DNA of 64,000 bases from Skermanella rosea (GTDB lineage Bacteria > Pseudomonadota > Alphaproteobacteria > Azospirillales > Azospirillaceae): positions 465,002 through 529,001 of the forward strand of contig NZ_CP086113.1 in the NCBI RefSeq assembly GCF_016806835.2. The letters are read 5' to 3'. The notes below the pieces were generated by a model. It saw only the letters and a program-made list of their open reading frames with translations, searched no databases and had not been told where the DNA came from. Made by a program: the position numbers and the translations under genes. Shown one piece after another: positions 1 to 8,151 of the stretch (the first letter of the stretch is position 1; each line of letters starts with the position of its first letter).

Positions 1-518
1 TGGCTGTCGCCCATCTCGCCTTCCAGCTCGGCGCGCGGCACCAGGGCCGCGACGCTGTCGACCACCAGCACGTCGATGGCGCCCGAGCGCACCAGCGTAT
101 CGACGATTTCCAGCGCCTGCTCGCCCGCGTCGGGCTGGGAGATCAGCAGCTCGTCCACGTCGACGCCCAGCTTGCGGGCATAGGCGGGATCCAGGGCATG
201 CTCCGCGTCGACGAAGGCGCAGATGCCGCCACTCTTCTGGGCCTGGGCGATGACATGCAGCGTGAGCGTCGTCTTGCCCGAGCTTTCCGGGCCGTAGATC
301 TCGATGATGCGCCCCTTGGGCACGCCACCGATGCCGAGCGCGATGTCGAGCCCCAGCGAACCGGTGGAGATCGCCTCCACCGCGGGCATCTCGGCGCCGC
401 CCCCGAGCTTCATGATGGCGCCCTTGCCGAACGAGCGTTCGATCTGGGTCAGGGCGGCGTCAAGGGCTTTCCGGCGGTCCGGAGTGGTCTCGGCCAACCT
501 TGACGGGGATGAGGACAT
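1..518 (-). CDS. recA: RecA recombinase, N-terminal part (cut by window edge)
   Basis: Reading leftwards from the ATG at 516-518, the protein starts [20 protein letters not shown] and continues with classical RecA sequence: [31 protein letters not shown], the Walker A loop [10 protein letters not shown] (about residues 64-73) and the Walker B region [11 protein letters not shown]...[21 protein letters not shown]. RecA forms the DNA-dependent ATPase filament for homologous recombination and stimulates LexA self-cleavage in the SOS response. Only about 172 codons are present; the L1/L2 loops and C-terminus lie outside. A GTTC-N7-GTTC LexA box about 194 bases upstream in the divergent intergenic region supports SOS control. 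Identity is essentially certain. Confidence 0.97.
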   Translation of the reverse strand, partial: MSSSPSRLAETTPDRRKALDAALTQIERSFGKGAIMKLGGGAEMPAVEAISTGSLGLDIALGIGGVPKGRIIEIYGPESSGKTTLTLHVIAQAQKSGGICAFVDAEHALDPAYARKLGVDVDELLISQPDAGEQALEIVDTLVRSGAIDVLVVDSVAALVPRAELEGEMGDS

Positions 519-711
519 TGCAGCGCTCCCAAATTCAGAATGCACCTTATGTACTCATTTTGTTCCCGCTTTGCAGGGTAGGGCACCGGCCGGCCGGCCG
601 CTCATTGGGGGTAGCGCCGGATCGGCGCGACATCGCGGGGACCATGCCGCGATCCTATCCCATCCGGATAGTTGCCGGACCGGAGAAGTCCCTGTAAGGT
701 TCCCGCAACTA

Positions 712-726
712 GAACAAATCATGAAC
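712..726 (-). promoter_or_regulatory. Putative LexA (SOS) box
   Basis: Read on the minus strand the site is GTTCATGATTTGTTC, an exact GTTC-N7-GTTC direct repeat, the known alphaproteobacterial LexA operator. It lies in the 298-base divergent intergenic region between recA (minus) and the lytic transglycosylase (plus), about 194 bases before the recA ATG. It is more likely to serve recA, with a long leader, but could also affect the transglycosylase. Confidence 0.7.
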
Positions 727-816
727 ATCCTGGACGCCTGATCATGCCGCCGTCCGCGCCGTCCCATGCCCGGGGCGGCCCGCGGGCAGGGCCGGCCCGA
801 CGACGGAGGAAGCATC

Positions 817-1923
817 ATGAAGAGGACCGGCCAAGCCATCGGGGAACTCGTCGCGCGACCGCTGGGCACGGGAATGATCCGCACGGCGGTGGGCGATCGC
901 GCGTCGGATCTCCTGATGGCCTATGTCCGGCGGGCCGCCCTGGGGCTGGTCGTCCTGGGCGTCGTCCTGGGTGCCGCCCTGCAGATCGGCGGGATGTCCC
1001 TGCCGGACCGGGATGGGCAGGCCGGGTCGGCGGAGGGTTCCGGCCAGGCCAGGACGCTCGACGACATTCTGGCGGAGGCGGGCGGGCCGGAGATCGCCGC
1101 CTTCGAGTTCGGCGAAGACCCCGACGATCCGCCGGTCGGGCTCGGCGAGCCGGACGCGTCCGGCATCGGGAGCCTCGTCGCGCGCCTCAACCGCAGGGCC
1201 GGAACCCTGGCGGTGATCGACGAGGCCGCCGCCAGGGTCGGCGCGCCCGCGCGCCTGATGCGCGCCATAGCCAGCCTGGAGTCCAGCCTCGACGCCACGG
1301 CCAGGGCATCGACGAGCTCTGCGACCGGACTCTACCAGTTCATCGAGGCGACCTGGCTGTCCAAGGTCCGGACCCACGGGCGGAAATACGGCCTGGGCCA
1401 TCTCGCCAGGCATATCCGCAGAGGACCGCTGGGCGAACCCGTCGTCGACGATCCCCGGATCCGCGAGCAGATCCTGGCGCTGCGCGAGGATGTCAGGCTG
1501 AGTGCCTTCCTGGCCGCGGAGCTGACGGTCGACAACAGGCGGCGTCTCCAGAAGCTGATGGCTCGCCCGGTCACGCAGACCGAGACCTATCTGGCCCACG
1601 TCTTCGGCGTGGCCGGGACGGCGCGCTTCCTCAAGGCTGCCGAAAGCACGCCCGACAGGGTCGGCGCCTCGGTGTTTCCGAAGGAGGCCAGGGCAAATCC
1701 GGGCCTTTTCCGGATGGGCGGCCAGCCGGCGACGCTCGGGGAGATCCGGAAGCGGTTCATCGCGAAGATGTCCCGGCTCGACCTCCCCGATCGGCTGGCC
1801 GCCATCGACCGCGTCGCTCCGGCGCGGGCGACCGCGGCGGAGCAGGACGGCGAACTGGCCGGGCTGGCGGACTGGCGTGACGGGAGGGGCGAGGAGCAGG
1901 TCGCCGCGTCCGCGGAGCGCTGA
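817..1923 (+). CDS. Membrane-anchored transglycosylase SLT domain protein
   Basis: A 368-residue protein whose ATG at 817 has a good ribosome site (GGAGGA, 8 bases upstream); an upstream in-frame start lacks one. A single hydrophobic segment near residues 40-58 (AALGLVVLGVVLGAALQIGG) predicts an inner-membrane anchor with the rest periplasmic. The lytic transglycosylase SLT signature is visible around residues 145-180: MRAIASLESSLDAT with the candidate catalytic Glu, then SSATGLYQFIEATWL. Such enzymes cleave the MurNAc-GlcNAc bond of peptidoglycan non-hydrolytically. The C-terminal third (QTETYLAHVFGVAGTARFL and on) resembles that of phage- or flagella-type SLT proteins. It stands alone between recA and a putative sRNA. 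The exact cell-wall role cannot be read from the sequence. Confidence 0.85.
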   Translation: MKRTGQAIGELVARPLGTGMIRTAVGDRASDLLMAYVRRAALGLVVLGVVLGAALQIGGMSLPDRDGQAGSAEGSGQARTLDDILAEAGGPEIAAFEFGEDPDDPPVGLGEPDASGIGSLVARLNRRAGTLAVIDEAAARVGAPARLMRAIASLESSLDATARASTSSATGLYQFIEATWLSKVRTHGRKYGLGHLARHIRRGPLGEPVVDDPRIREQILALREDVRLSAFLAAELTVDNRRRLQKLMARPVTQTETYLAHVFGVAGTARFLKAAESTPDRVGASVFPKEARANPGLFRMGGQPATLGEIRKRFIAKMSRLDLPDRLAAIDRVAPARATAAEQDGELAGLADWRDGRGEEQVAASAER

Positions 1924-2002
1924 GGTTCCGGCCTCGCCGCGGGACCTGACCCGGTGCGGCGAACAAGGTGGCATGACGGAATAACTCATCTGGAATGAAT
2001 TA

Positions 2003-2033
2003 TTGCCGCTTGCCTCGCGCGGCTCGGTATATT
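2003..2033 (+). promoter_or_regulatory. Putative sigma-70-type promoter of the sRNA
   Basis: TTGCCG at 2003-2008 and TATATT at 2028-2033 are separated by 19 bases, within reach of a housekeeping promoter though slightly long. Transcription would begin about 2040, just ahead of the first hairpin of the candidate sRNA. The surrounding bases are locally AT-richer than the flanks. Confidence 0.45.
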
Positions 2034-2039
2034 AGTTTT

Positions 2040-2125
2040 TGCACTGCAGCAGCGATGCTGCATGCGCCTCTTTGGGCGTTTCCTCCCTAGACTCAAGGCC
2101 ACCCCTCGGGGTGGCCGTCTTTTTT
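2040..2125 (+). ncRNA. Candidate small RNA with anti-Shine-Dalgarno motif (alpha-r8/mmgR- or cuckoo-like)
   Basis: An 86-base unit with a promoter directly upstream and a textbook intrinsic terminator at its end, lying in a gene-free interval. From 5' to 3' one sees a hairpin GCAGC-agcgat-GCTGC, a second short hairpin GCGCC-tcttt-GGGCGT, a single-stranded stretch TTTCCTCCCTAGACTCAA and the terminator stem. The exposed CCUCCC can pair with Shine-Dalgarno sequences. From memory, compact RNAs of this size with UUUCCUCCC occur in Alphaproteobacteria (Rfam suhB, i.e. mmgR/alpha-r8, and the cuckoo RNAs); family assignment needs a covariance search. No good reading frame occupies this interval. Confidence 0.65.
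2097..2125 (+). terminator. Intrinsic terminator of the sRNA
   Basis: A perfect 9-base-pair stem, GGCCACCCC and GGGGTGGCC around a two-base loop, is followed by GTCTTTTTT. It is the clearest rho-independent terminator of the window. It could also help stop read-through from the transglycosylase gene. Confidence 0.9.
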
Positions 2126-2180
2126 CATGGACGACCCGCCGGGCAGGAATGGCACCGGTCGGCGACGCGAGATCCCCGCG

Positions 2181-3308
2181 TCATTTCCGGTCCCGGAACC
2201 ACTGGTCCGCCATCAGGAGCAGAAGAGCCCAGGCATAGGCCGATCCGATCGTGGCCTGCTGCCATCCCGGGGCGGACATGAACCGGTCGAGCAGGACCGG
2301 CACCGGAACGATCAGCAGACAGGCCGCGACAGCCAGCGCCGGGGTCAAAGGCGGCCGGAAGAACAGCGGAAGCAGGAACAGGCTGTAGTGGACCCAGGCC
2401 AGGGGCGAGGCGACCAGGGCGCCCAGCAGGCCGAGGGCGCTCGTTCGGAGGGGGTCCGGCCGGTGCCGGCGTGCCCGGACGGCGAGCCCGACGAGCAGCA
2501 CGAGGCTCGCCGCCAGGCCGGCGGTGCCGTACCCGGACCGCAGGAACAGCCCGGGCAGCGACGCATTGGTCAGGAAGGCGCCGCGGTCGGCATCGTGCGA
2601 TATCGCGTCGAGCCAGAGCCGGTAGATGCCGGCCCCGTACAGCACCGCCGGAACCAGGCTCAGCACGGCCGCGCAGCACCCGGCGGCGACGGCGGCCCTT
2701 GCATGCCCGGCCAGCAGCAGCAGCCCGGGCCAGACCAGGAAGTTCGGCTTGACCGCGACCACCACCCCGATCAGCAGCCCCGCCGCCAGCGGCCGGCCGC
2801 GTTCCAGGAGCAGCCAGGCTCCGGTCGCCGCGAGCGCCAGGGGCACATAGATCTGCCCCAGCACCAGCGTGTCCCAGAAACCCGCCGCGGCACAGGCCGC
2901 CAGCGCCGGCATCAGCGGGGCTTCCGGCCGGTAGCGGCGGACCAGCAGGGTGACCAGGGCGACGTATGCCACCGCCGTGACCGCCCACCAGAGCCGTAAC
3001 GCTTCCGCCGGGTCGAGATATGAGAGCGGCTGGAACAGGAGCAGCGAGACCGGCGGGTTGAGGTTAAGGTTCCAGCTTTCGAACCCGGGCATCTCGACCC
3101 GGAACGTCAGCCCTGGATAGATCCCGTAAGGGTCGAGCCCCTCCGCCGCGGCGCGTCCCGCCCCCATGAACGAACCGAAGTCCCACAGCAAGGCTCCCGG
3201 CAGCGACCGCTGGAGCTGCCAGACGATCAGCGCCGTCAGGCCGGCCGCCAGCAGTCCGGTGGGAACGGCCTGGGCCGGCTTGTCCGGTTTCCCGCGCGGC
3301 GCTGTCAT
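2181..3308 (-). CDS. GT87/DUF2029-type polytopic membrane protein
   Basis: A 375-residue membrane protein with about ten hydrophobic segments. Near the N-terminus it carries LLWDFGSFMGAGRAAAEGLDPYG and FESWNLNLNPPVSLLLFQPL, typical of the glycosyltransferase family 87/DUF2029 group: an acidic residue in the first periplasmic loop, a G-DPY motif, then an NPP motif. Known members are polyprenol-phosphate-sugar-dependent mannosyl- or arabinosyltransferases facing the periplasm; the substrate here is unknown. The ATG overlaps the stop of the upstream membrane-protein gene (ATGA, 4 bases), so the two are translationally coupled and probably work together. Family membership is quite sure, enzymatic activity is inferred. 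Confidence 0.8.
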   Translation of the reverse strand: MTAPRGKPDKPAQAVPTGLLAAGLTALIVWQLQRSLPGALLWDFGSFMGAGRAAAEGLDPYGIYPGLTFRVEMPGFESWNLNLNPPVSLLLFQPLSYLDPAEALRLWWAVTAVAYVALVTLLVRRYRPEAPLMPALAACAAAGFWDTLVLGQIYVPLALAATGAWLLLERGRPLAAGLLIGVVVAVKPNFLVWPGLLLLAGHARAAVAAGCCAAVLSLVPAVLYGAGIYRLWLDAISHDADRGAFLTNASLPGLFLRSGYGTAGLAASLVLLVGLAVRARRHRPDPLRTSALGLLGALVASPLAWVHYSLFLLPLFFRPPLTPALAVAACLLIVPVPVLLDRFMSAPGWQQATIGSAYAWALLLLMADQWFRDRK

Positions 3309-4933
3309 GAGCTGCTCCGCACCGCCTCGATTTCCTCGGTCCCGGGTTCCCGCTCGCCGGGCGGCAGCAGGCGCATCAGGGCATGGTGGGCGCCGCAGGC
3401 CACGGCGCGGACGGGAAGCCGGTCGGGCCATCCGGCGCAGCCCCGGTTGAAGACGATGATGTAGACGCCGGCGCCGCTCCCCTCGACCGCGCCGTCCACC
3501 TGATCGACGAGCGCACTCACCTGGTCCGCGGTCTCGGCCCGGGCGATCGGGTTGACGGCGAGTTCCAGCAGGCCCTGGTCGGCCGGGGTGAAGATCAGCG
3601 GGTTCTGGCCTTCGCGGGCGAAGATGTTGACGACGACGGAGTTCCGCTGCAGGACCGCATAGGATGCCGTGTGCTCGTGGGCGGGCCGCACGTGCCGGGT
3701 CGTGAACCAGTCGCCCAGCTCGAACGGGGCCGCCTCCGCCGGGACCAGGATCGCGCCGGCGGGCAGCCGGTCCAGGGACTGCCTCACGGCGGCGAAGCTG
3801 CGGTCCTGCCGGACCCAGTCCTGAGCCATCAGTGCGCCGCGCGCGCCGGTCGCCAGGACCAGCCCGAGGACGAAGACCAGGGCCGTCCCGGGAGCGGGCC
3901 GGGCGGGCGCCAGGGCTGCCACCAGGAGCAGCGCGGCGGGAAGCGCTATCCGCGAGTCCAGGAAGTAGGACCCCATGGCCGAGTAGGGGAGCGCCAGCAC
4001 CATCAGGGCATAGACCGCCGCCACTCCGCCCAGCCCCGGGTGTAAGGTGACGCGCCGGCTCGCCAGCAGGATCAGGATCACGGCGCAGGCCGTCGCCAGG
4101 GTCGCGGTATCCAGCATCGTGTTGCCCGTGGACAGCAGGCGGGTGAAGGGCGACAGCTTCTGCCAAGCGGTATAATCGAATCGGAGGTCCAGCGGCAGGC
4201 CGTTCGCCGGGCTCGCGGCCAGGTACAGCGCGAGGGCCGGAACGAAGATGCCGGCCGAGGCTGCGAGGCGGCGTGCCGCCGGACGCACCCCGCGGGGACG
4301 CGCCGTCCAGGCACGGCCCAGCTCGAGGGCCGCGATGCCGACGGCGAACAGGCCGAACGCCACCATGTGGGCCAGAAGCAGCAGCAGGGCGAAGACGGCG
4401 CCCGCCGCGAGCTGGCCGCCGCGCGACCGGCGTCCGAGATGCAGCCACGCCGCCAGCCCCCATAACAGCAGCCCCACTCCCAGCATGTAGTTCAGGAAGC
4501 CCCAGAGCATCACCTCGTTCCAGGCCAGGGCCGCTGCCAGTAGCGGCCAGACCGAGGGGCGGCCCGTCGCCGCGGAACCGAGCGCCAGGGTGCCGGTGAC
4601 GGTCAGGACCAGCAGCAGGCCGAGCAGCACCTTGCCCGCCGGTTCGACCCCGAGCGCCGGCACGAGCGCCAGCAGCACGAGGTCCGACAGGACATTGGGC
4701 AGCAGCAGGCTGTCCGCCGTGAAATTGGCCGAGAAGGCCGGGACGCTGTCCAGGTGGGCCAGGACATGGACCCGCGCCAGATGGTTCGGATAGTCGAAGA
4801 TCGGCGGCGTTCCGGTCGCCAGGAGCGGCAGTGCCGCGAGACCGATGAGGACGGAGGCGAGCATCGCCACCCCGCCCGCCGGCCTGGAAACTCCGTGCGG
4901 GCAGGATCCCGCTTCGTGGGTCTGGTCGGTCAC
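3305..4933 (-). CDS. Large polytopic membrane protein, glycosyltransferase-like, unknown function
   Basis: A 542-residue protein starting at GTG 4933, chosen because GGAGGG lies just upstream. After a short cytoplasmic start it has a hydrophobic helix followed by FDYPNHLARVHVLAHLD (about residues 45-62), with acidic residues in the first external loop as in GT-C fold glycosyltransferases. About ten further membrane helices follow, then a roughly 150-residue soluble tail (VRQDRSFAAVRQSLDRLPAGAILVPAE and on), a layout seen in GT39/PMT-like proteins. It is coupled by ATGA overlap to the GT87-type gene downstream. A role in sugar transfer to lipids or envelope glycans is an inference; no catalytic residue is proven. 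Confidence 0.6.
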   Translation of the reverse strand: MTDQTHEAGSCPHGVSRPAGGVAMLASVLIGLAALPLLATGTPPIFDYPNHLARVHVLAHLDSVPAFSANFTADSLLLPNVLSDLVLLALVPALGVEPAGKVLLGLLLVLTVTGTLALGSAATGRPSVWPLLAAALAWNEVMLWGFLNYMLGVGLLLWGLAAWLHLGRRSRGGQLAAGAVFALLLLLAHMVAFGLFAVGIAALELGRAWTARPRGVRPAARRLAASAGIFVPALALYLAASPANGLPLDLRFDYTAWQKLSPFTRLLSTGNTMLDTATLATACAVILILLASRRVTLHPGLGGVAAVYALMVLALPYSAMGSYFLDSRIALPAALLLVAALAPARPAPGTALVFVLGLVLATGARGALMAQDWVRQDRSFAAVRQSLDRLPAGAILVPAEAAPFELGDWFTTRHVRPAHEHTASYAVLQRNSVVVNIFAREGQNPLIFTPADQGLLELAVNPIARAETADQVSALVDQVDGAVEGSGAGVYIIVFNRGCAGWPDRLPVRAVACGAHHALMRLLPPGEREPGTEEIEAVRSSS

Positions 4934-4996
4934 CTGCCCTCCGTGAATTGCCGGGAGGTCACCGCGCGGGGCGGCGCAGGATGCGGGTCGGGCTGG

Positions 4997-5083
4997 TCAC
5001 GGGGTCGATGCCGCGACGGGGAAGCCGGCCGGGACAAGGCCGGGAAGAGCGGAAACGCGCGCCTTCCGATCTTGGGTATGCAT
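4997..5083 (-). CDS. Possible 28-residue small protein or leader peptide
   Basis: A short reading frame with ATG at 5083 preceded by a strong Shine-Dalgarno AAGGAG 7 bases away encodes MHTQDRKARVSALPGLVPAG and eight more residues, ending 63 bases before the GTG of the large membrane protein on the same strand. The quality of the ribosome site in otherwise non-coding DNA is the only support. It could be a leader peptide for the two-gene membrane-protein operon or a chance frame. Confidence 0.3.
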   Translation of the reverse strand: MHTQDRKARVSALPGLVPAGFPVAASTP

Positions 5084-5201
5084 CGTGAACTCCTTGACGG
5101 TTCGGAGGCAAAATACAGGTGTGCGGTCACCGCGCCGTGCTTGGCGGTGCCGTTCGCTTGAAGATCCAATGCTCGTTTCTTGATTGCTCGGCGGGCCGGA
5201 A

Positions 5202-5235
5202 GGCGGGCCTGGCCGGAAGGTCCGGCAGGCCCGCC
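5202..5235. terminator. Strong hairpin downstream of the lactate permease gene
   Basis: GGCGGGCCT (5202-5210) pairs with AGGCCCGCC (5227-5235), and inside them GCCGGA pairs with TCCGGC, giving a stem of about 15 pairs with one bulged base and a three-base loop. No T-run follows on either strand, so it may be a Rho-assisted terminator or 3'-end-protecting hairpin of the permease mRNA, whose stop is about 90 bases to the right. Confidence 0.5.
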
Positions 5236-5322
5236 GACTGGAAGACAGCACCGACGAAGCGGAAGTTCCATTTTTTCTACAGGAAGACGGAAGTCCGCCG
5301 CGTCGGTGCCGGAGCGCGCCCG

Positions 5323-7104
5323 CTACCTGACGCCAGGGGCCACGGCGGCGGGCCTGCCGCTGCCCAGGCTGCGCATGGCCAGCAGGCAGGCGACCGGCCA
5401 CACCACCGCGCCGGCCCACCAGAGATTCAGGCCGCCCGCGATCAGCGCCATTCCGATCAGGCCGGCCTGGACCACGTAGTAGGTCATCGGGAGCAACGCC
5501 ATCCGGATCAGGTCGCCCTCTCGGTTGACCAGCCCGACGGTCGCCGACGCCGCGACCACGTTGTGCACGCAGATCATGTTGCCGGCGGCACCGCCGACGG
5601 CCTGAAGGGTCACCACGAGTGCGGCCCCCGCGGACGCCAGCCCGATGTTGACCGCCGTGGAGAACTGGAACAGCGAGAACATCATGTTGCTGACCGTGTT
5701 CGATCCGGCAATGAAGGCGCCGAGCGCGCCCACGATCGGCGAGACCAGGGGCCAGAACTCGCCCGACACGGCCGACACGCCGCCGGCCAGCACCAGCGGC
5801 ATGCTGGCATGGTCGGGCGACGCGGAGTTGATGAACACCTGCACCATCGGTACGGCGAGCAGCAGCGCCGGCGCCGCCTTGATCATGGTGCTGCCCGACA
5901 GCGACCAGACGGCGCGGTAGCTGCCGTCCTTGCCCATGCCCTGGAAGAAATAGGCGAACAGCGATACCAGGACGAACACCGTCCCCGGCAGGTAGAGCGG
6001 CTGCGACGAGGCCGAGATGCCGGACCCGAACAGGTTGGTCCAGCTCAGCGTCATCTCGGGAGAGGTGAGGAACGCCTTCAGGGGATCGATCACGCGCGTC
6101 GCGATCAGCAGCGCGGCCACCAGCAGGTAAGGCGTCCAGGCCTTCAGCAGCGACATGGGCTGCTCATGCTCGACCGCCTGCTGGGACTGCTCCAGGGTAC
6201 CGATCCAGCGGTCCTCCCAGTTCTTCCGCGGCCCGAAATCGAAGACCTCGCGCGGCAGGAACAACCCGCGCCGGGCGGCGGGGATGACGATCCCGAGCCC
6301 GATCATGGCGCCGATCAGCGACGGGAACTCCGGCCCGAACGCGGCCGCGACGAGATAGTAGGGCAGGGTGAAGGCGATGCCGGCGAACAGCGCGAACTTC
6401 CAGGCGGCGAATCCCTCGGCGAAGGAACGCCTGGGTCCGAAGAACCGGGTGATCATCGCGACCATGATCAGCGGGATCAGGAAACCGACCAGCGCGTGGA
6501 CCATGGCGACGTTGACCGCGATATGGACCAGGTAGTCGCCGAAGGCCATCGGCGCGATCGTGCTGTTGACGATCTCCTGGTTGGCGAGGCCGGTATTGAC
6601 GCCCAGCAGGATCGGCGTCCCGACCGCGCCGAACGAGACCGGCGTGCTCTGGATGATCAGGGCCGCCAGCACCGCCGCCATGGCCGGGAAGCCGATGGCG
6701 ACCAGCAGTGGCGCCGCGATCGCCGCCGGCGTGCCGAAACCCGAGGCGCCCTCCACCAAGGATCCGAACAGCCAGGCGATCAGGATCGCCTGCACCCGCC
6801 GGTCGGGCGAGATCGAGGTGAAGCCCTGCCGGATCCGGGCGATCGCTCCGCTCTCCTCGAGCGTGTACAGCAGCAGGATGGCTCCGAACACGATGTAGAG
6901 GACGTTGACCGCCGTCACCAGGCCGTTGACCGAGGCGCCCATGACCTTTTCGATCGGGGTGCCCCACAGCGCGAGGGCGATCAGGGCCGTCGCGGCGTAG
7001 GCGACCGCCATGGTCAGCTTGGCCGACCGGCGGAGTGCCACCAGCAGGACGAACACGATGCAGATCGGCATCAGTGCTAGAAGGAATTGCAGACTTTGAG
7101 GCAT
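5323..7104 (-). CDS. lldP: L-lactate permease (LctP/LldP family)
   Basis: A 593-residue polytopic protein of the lactate permease family (usual length 550-600). Family hallmarks include [20 protein letters not shown] near residue 47, [36 protein letters not shown] (about residues 111-130), [14 protein letters not shown] and, near the C-terminus, [22 protein letters not shown]. Members are inner-membrane proton symporters for L- and D-lactate and glycolate. The gene is monocistronic as far as visible: no lactate dehydrogenase gene is adjacent, and the next gene upstream on the same strand is an isocitrate lyase/PEP mutase family enzyme 233 bases away. Family assignment is certain, substrate preference not. 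Confidence 0.92.
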   Translation of the reverse strand: MPQSLQFLLALMPICIVFVLLVALRRSAKLTMAVAYAATALIALALWGTPIEKVMGASVNGLVTAVNVLYIVFGAILLLYTLEESGAIARIRQGFTSISPDRRVQAILIAWLFGSLVEGASGFGTPAAIAAPLLVAIGFPAMAAVLAALIIQSTPVSFGAVGTPILLGVNTGLANQEIVNSTIAPMAFGDYLVHIAVNVAMVHALVGFLIPLIMVAMITRFFGPRRSFAEGFAAWKFALFAGIAFTLPYYLVAAAFGPEFPSLIGAMIGLGIVIPAARRGLFLPREVFDFGPRKNWEDRWIGTLEQSQQAVEHEQPMSLLKAWTPYLLVAALLIATRVIDPLKAFLTSPEMTLSWTNLFGSGISASSQPLYLPGTVFVLVSLFAYFFQGMGKDGSYRAVWSLSGSTMIKAAPALLLAVPMVQVFINSASPDHASMPLVLAGGVSAVSGEFWPLVSPIVGALGAFIAGSNTVSNMMFSLFQFSTAVNIGLASAGAALVVTLQAVGGAAGNMICVHNVVAASATVGLVNREGDLIRMALLPMTYYVVQAGLIGMALIAGGLNLWWAGAVVWPVACLLAMRSLGSGRPAAVAPGVR

Positions 7105-7337
7105 GTAGACTCCGGTGTTTCCTCGGCTTTATCGTCGTTGTCGCGAGCCGGCACTATATGGGACCGCTGCAAGGCAGATCAGTAGCCCGATGGGGAAACG
7201 CGGGCGCGGCGGACGGGGGCCATGAGGATACCCAAGAATGTGATAATGTTTGTTATGGAAAGTATAATGGGCGCCTTGACGGGTTGCTGACCCTGAACCC
7301 GTCTGGCGGGAGCCTGCCTGAATGCCGGCCTGTATAT

Positions 7338-8105
7338 TTAAGCCGGGTTCGCGGCCGAGGCCTCGCAATCGCGAAGTGTCCGGGCCGCGGCGTCGAAGGC
7401 CGACCAAGCCCGCCGGGCGAGGCTGCCGCCCACGCTACAGCGCCGGACGCCGAGCGCCGCAAGGGAGCGGATGCCGTCGTCGTATTCGTGGACAACCACG
7501 TTGACCGGCTTTGGCGCGACCGCCGCGACAAGCTCGGCCACAGCAGCCGGATCAAGGATGAAGGGAACGAACAGGCAGTCGGCCCCGGCCTCGGCATAGG
7601 CGACGGCGCGGGCGATGCTTTCGCCTGCCGGCATGCCGGGAACCTGGAAGTTCTCGTTGCGGCCGATCAGCATGACGCTGGGATCCACGGCGTCGATGGC
7701 GGCGCGAGCGGCAGCGATGCGCTCGACCGCAAGGCCCTGCTCGTACATGTAGCTGCCCGACCAGTCCTCGATCGACAGCGCCGCGATCCCGGTGTCGAGT
7801 GCCCGCGCGACGTTCGCCGCGACGTCCTCGGGATGATCGGCGTAGCCGTTCTCGAAATCGGCGTTGATCGGCAGGGGAGTGGCCGCGACGAGCATCCTCA
7901 GGTGGTCGAGCGTGGCGTCGAGACCGAGTTCCCCGTCGTCCCTGCCTGCCGCCCAGGCGGCGCCCGAGCTCGTGGAGGCGATCGCCTTGAACCCGAGCTT
8001 GGTGAGGCGAACCGCGCTGCCCGCGTCCCAGGCGTTGGGAATCACGAAGAAGCCGCTCTCGTGCATCTTGCGGAAAGCCGCTCGTTTCTCTGCCGTCGTG
8101 GTCAT
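7338..8105 (-). CDS. Isocitrate lyase/phosphoenolpyruvate mutase family protein
   Basis: A 255-residue alpha/beta-barrel enzyme. ATG 8105 follows a GGAGC ribosome site. The sequence runs FRKMHESGFFVIPNAWDAGS, STSSGAAWAAGRDDGELGLD, then PINADFENGYADHPEDVAAN with the metal-binding acidic residues (DFENGYA replaces DxDxGYG), IEDWSGS, and IGRNENFQV in place of the canonical R-T-D region. This is the short PEP-mutase/ICL superfamily group, related to carboxyvinyl-carboxyphosphonate phosphorylmutase, oxaloacetate decarboxylase and 2-methylisocitrate lyase. It lacks the KKCGH catalytic loop of true isocitrate or methylisocitrate lyases, so lyase activity on C-C bonds is doubtful. It follows the GNAT gene on the same strand after 46 bases, a probable two-gene operon. 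Confidence 0.88.
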   Translation of the reverse strand: MTTTAEKRAAFRKMHESGFFVIPNAWDAGSAVRLTKLGFKAIASTSSGAAWAAGRDDGELGLDATLDHLRMLVAATPLPINADFENGYADHPEDVAANVARALDTGIAALSIEDWSGSYMYEQGLAVERIAAARAAIDAVDPSVMLIGRNENFQVPGMPAGESIARAVAYAEAGADCLFVPFILDPAAVAELVAAVAPKPVNVVVHEYDDGIRSLAALGVRRCSVGGSLARRAWSAFDAAARTLRDCEASAANPA

Positions 8106-8151
8106 CGAGTGCTCCGTTTCGGATCGGATGAGATGCGCTCGCCGCTTTCCC

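Noticed and set aside
5119..7080. Long open frame on the plus strand across the lactate permease gene (over 600 codons)
   Set aside because: It is the antisense shadow of a clear permease gene in GC-rich DNA; its translation is Arg/Asp/Gln-rich low complexity with no domain.
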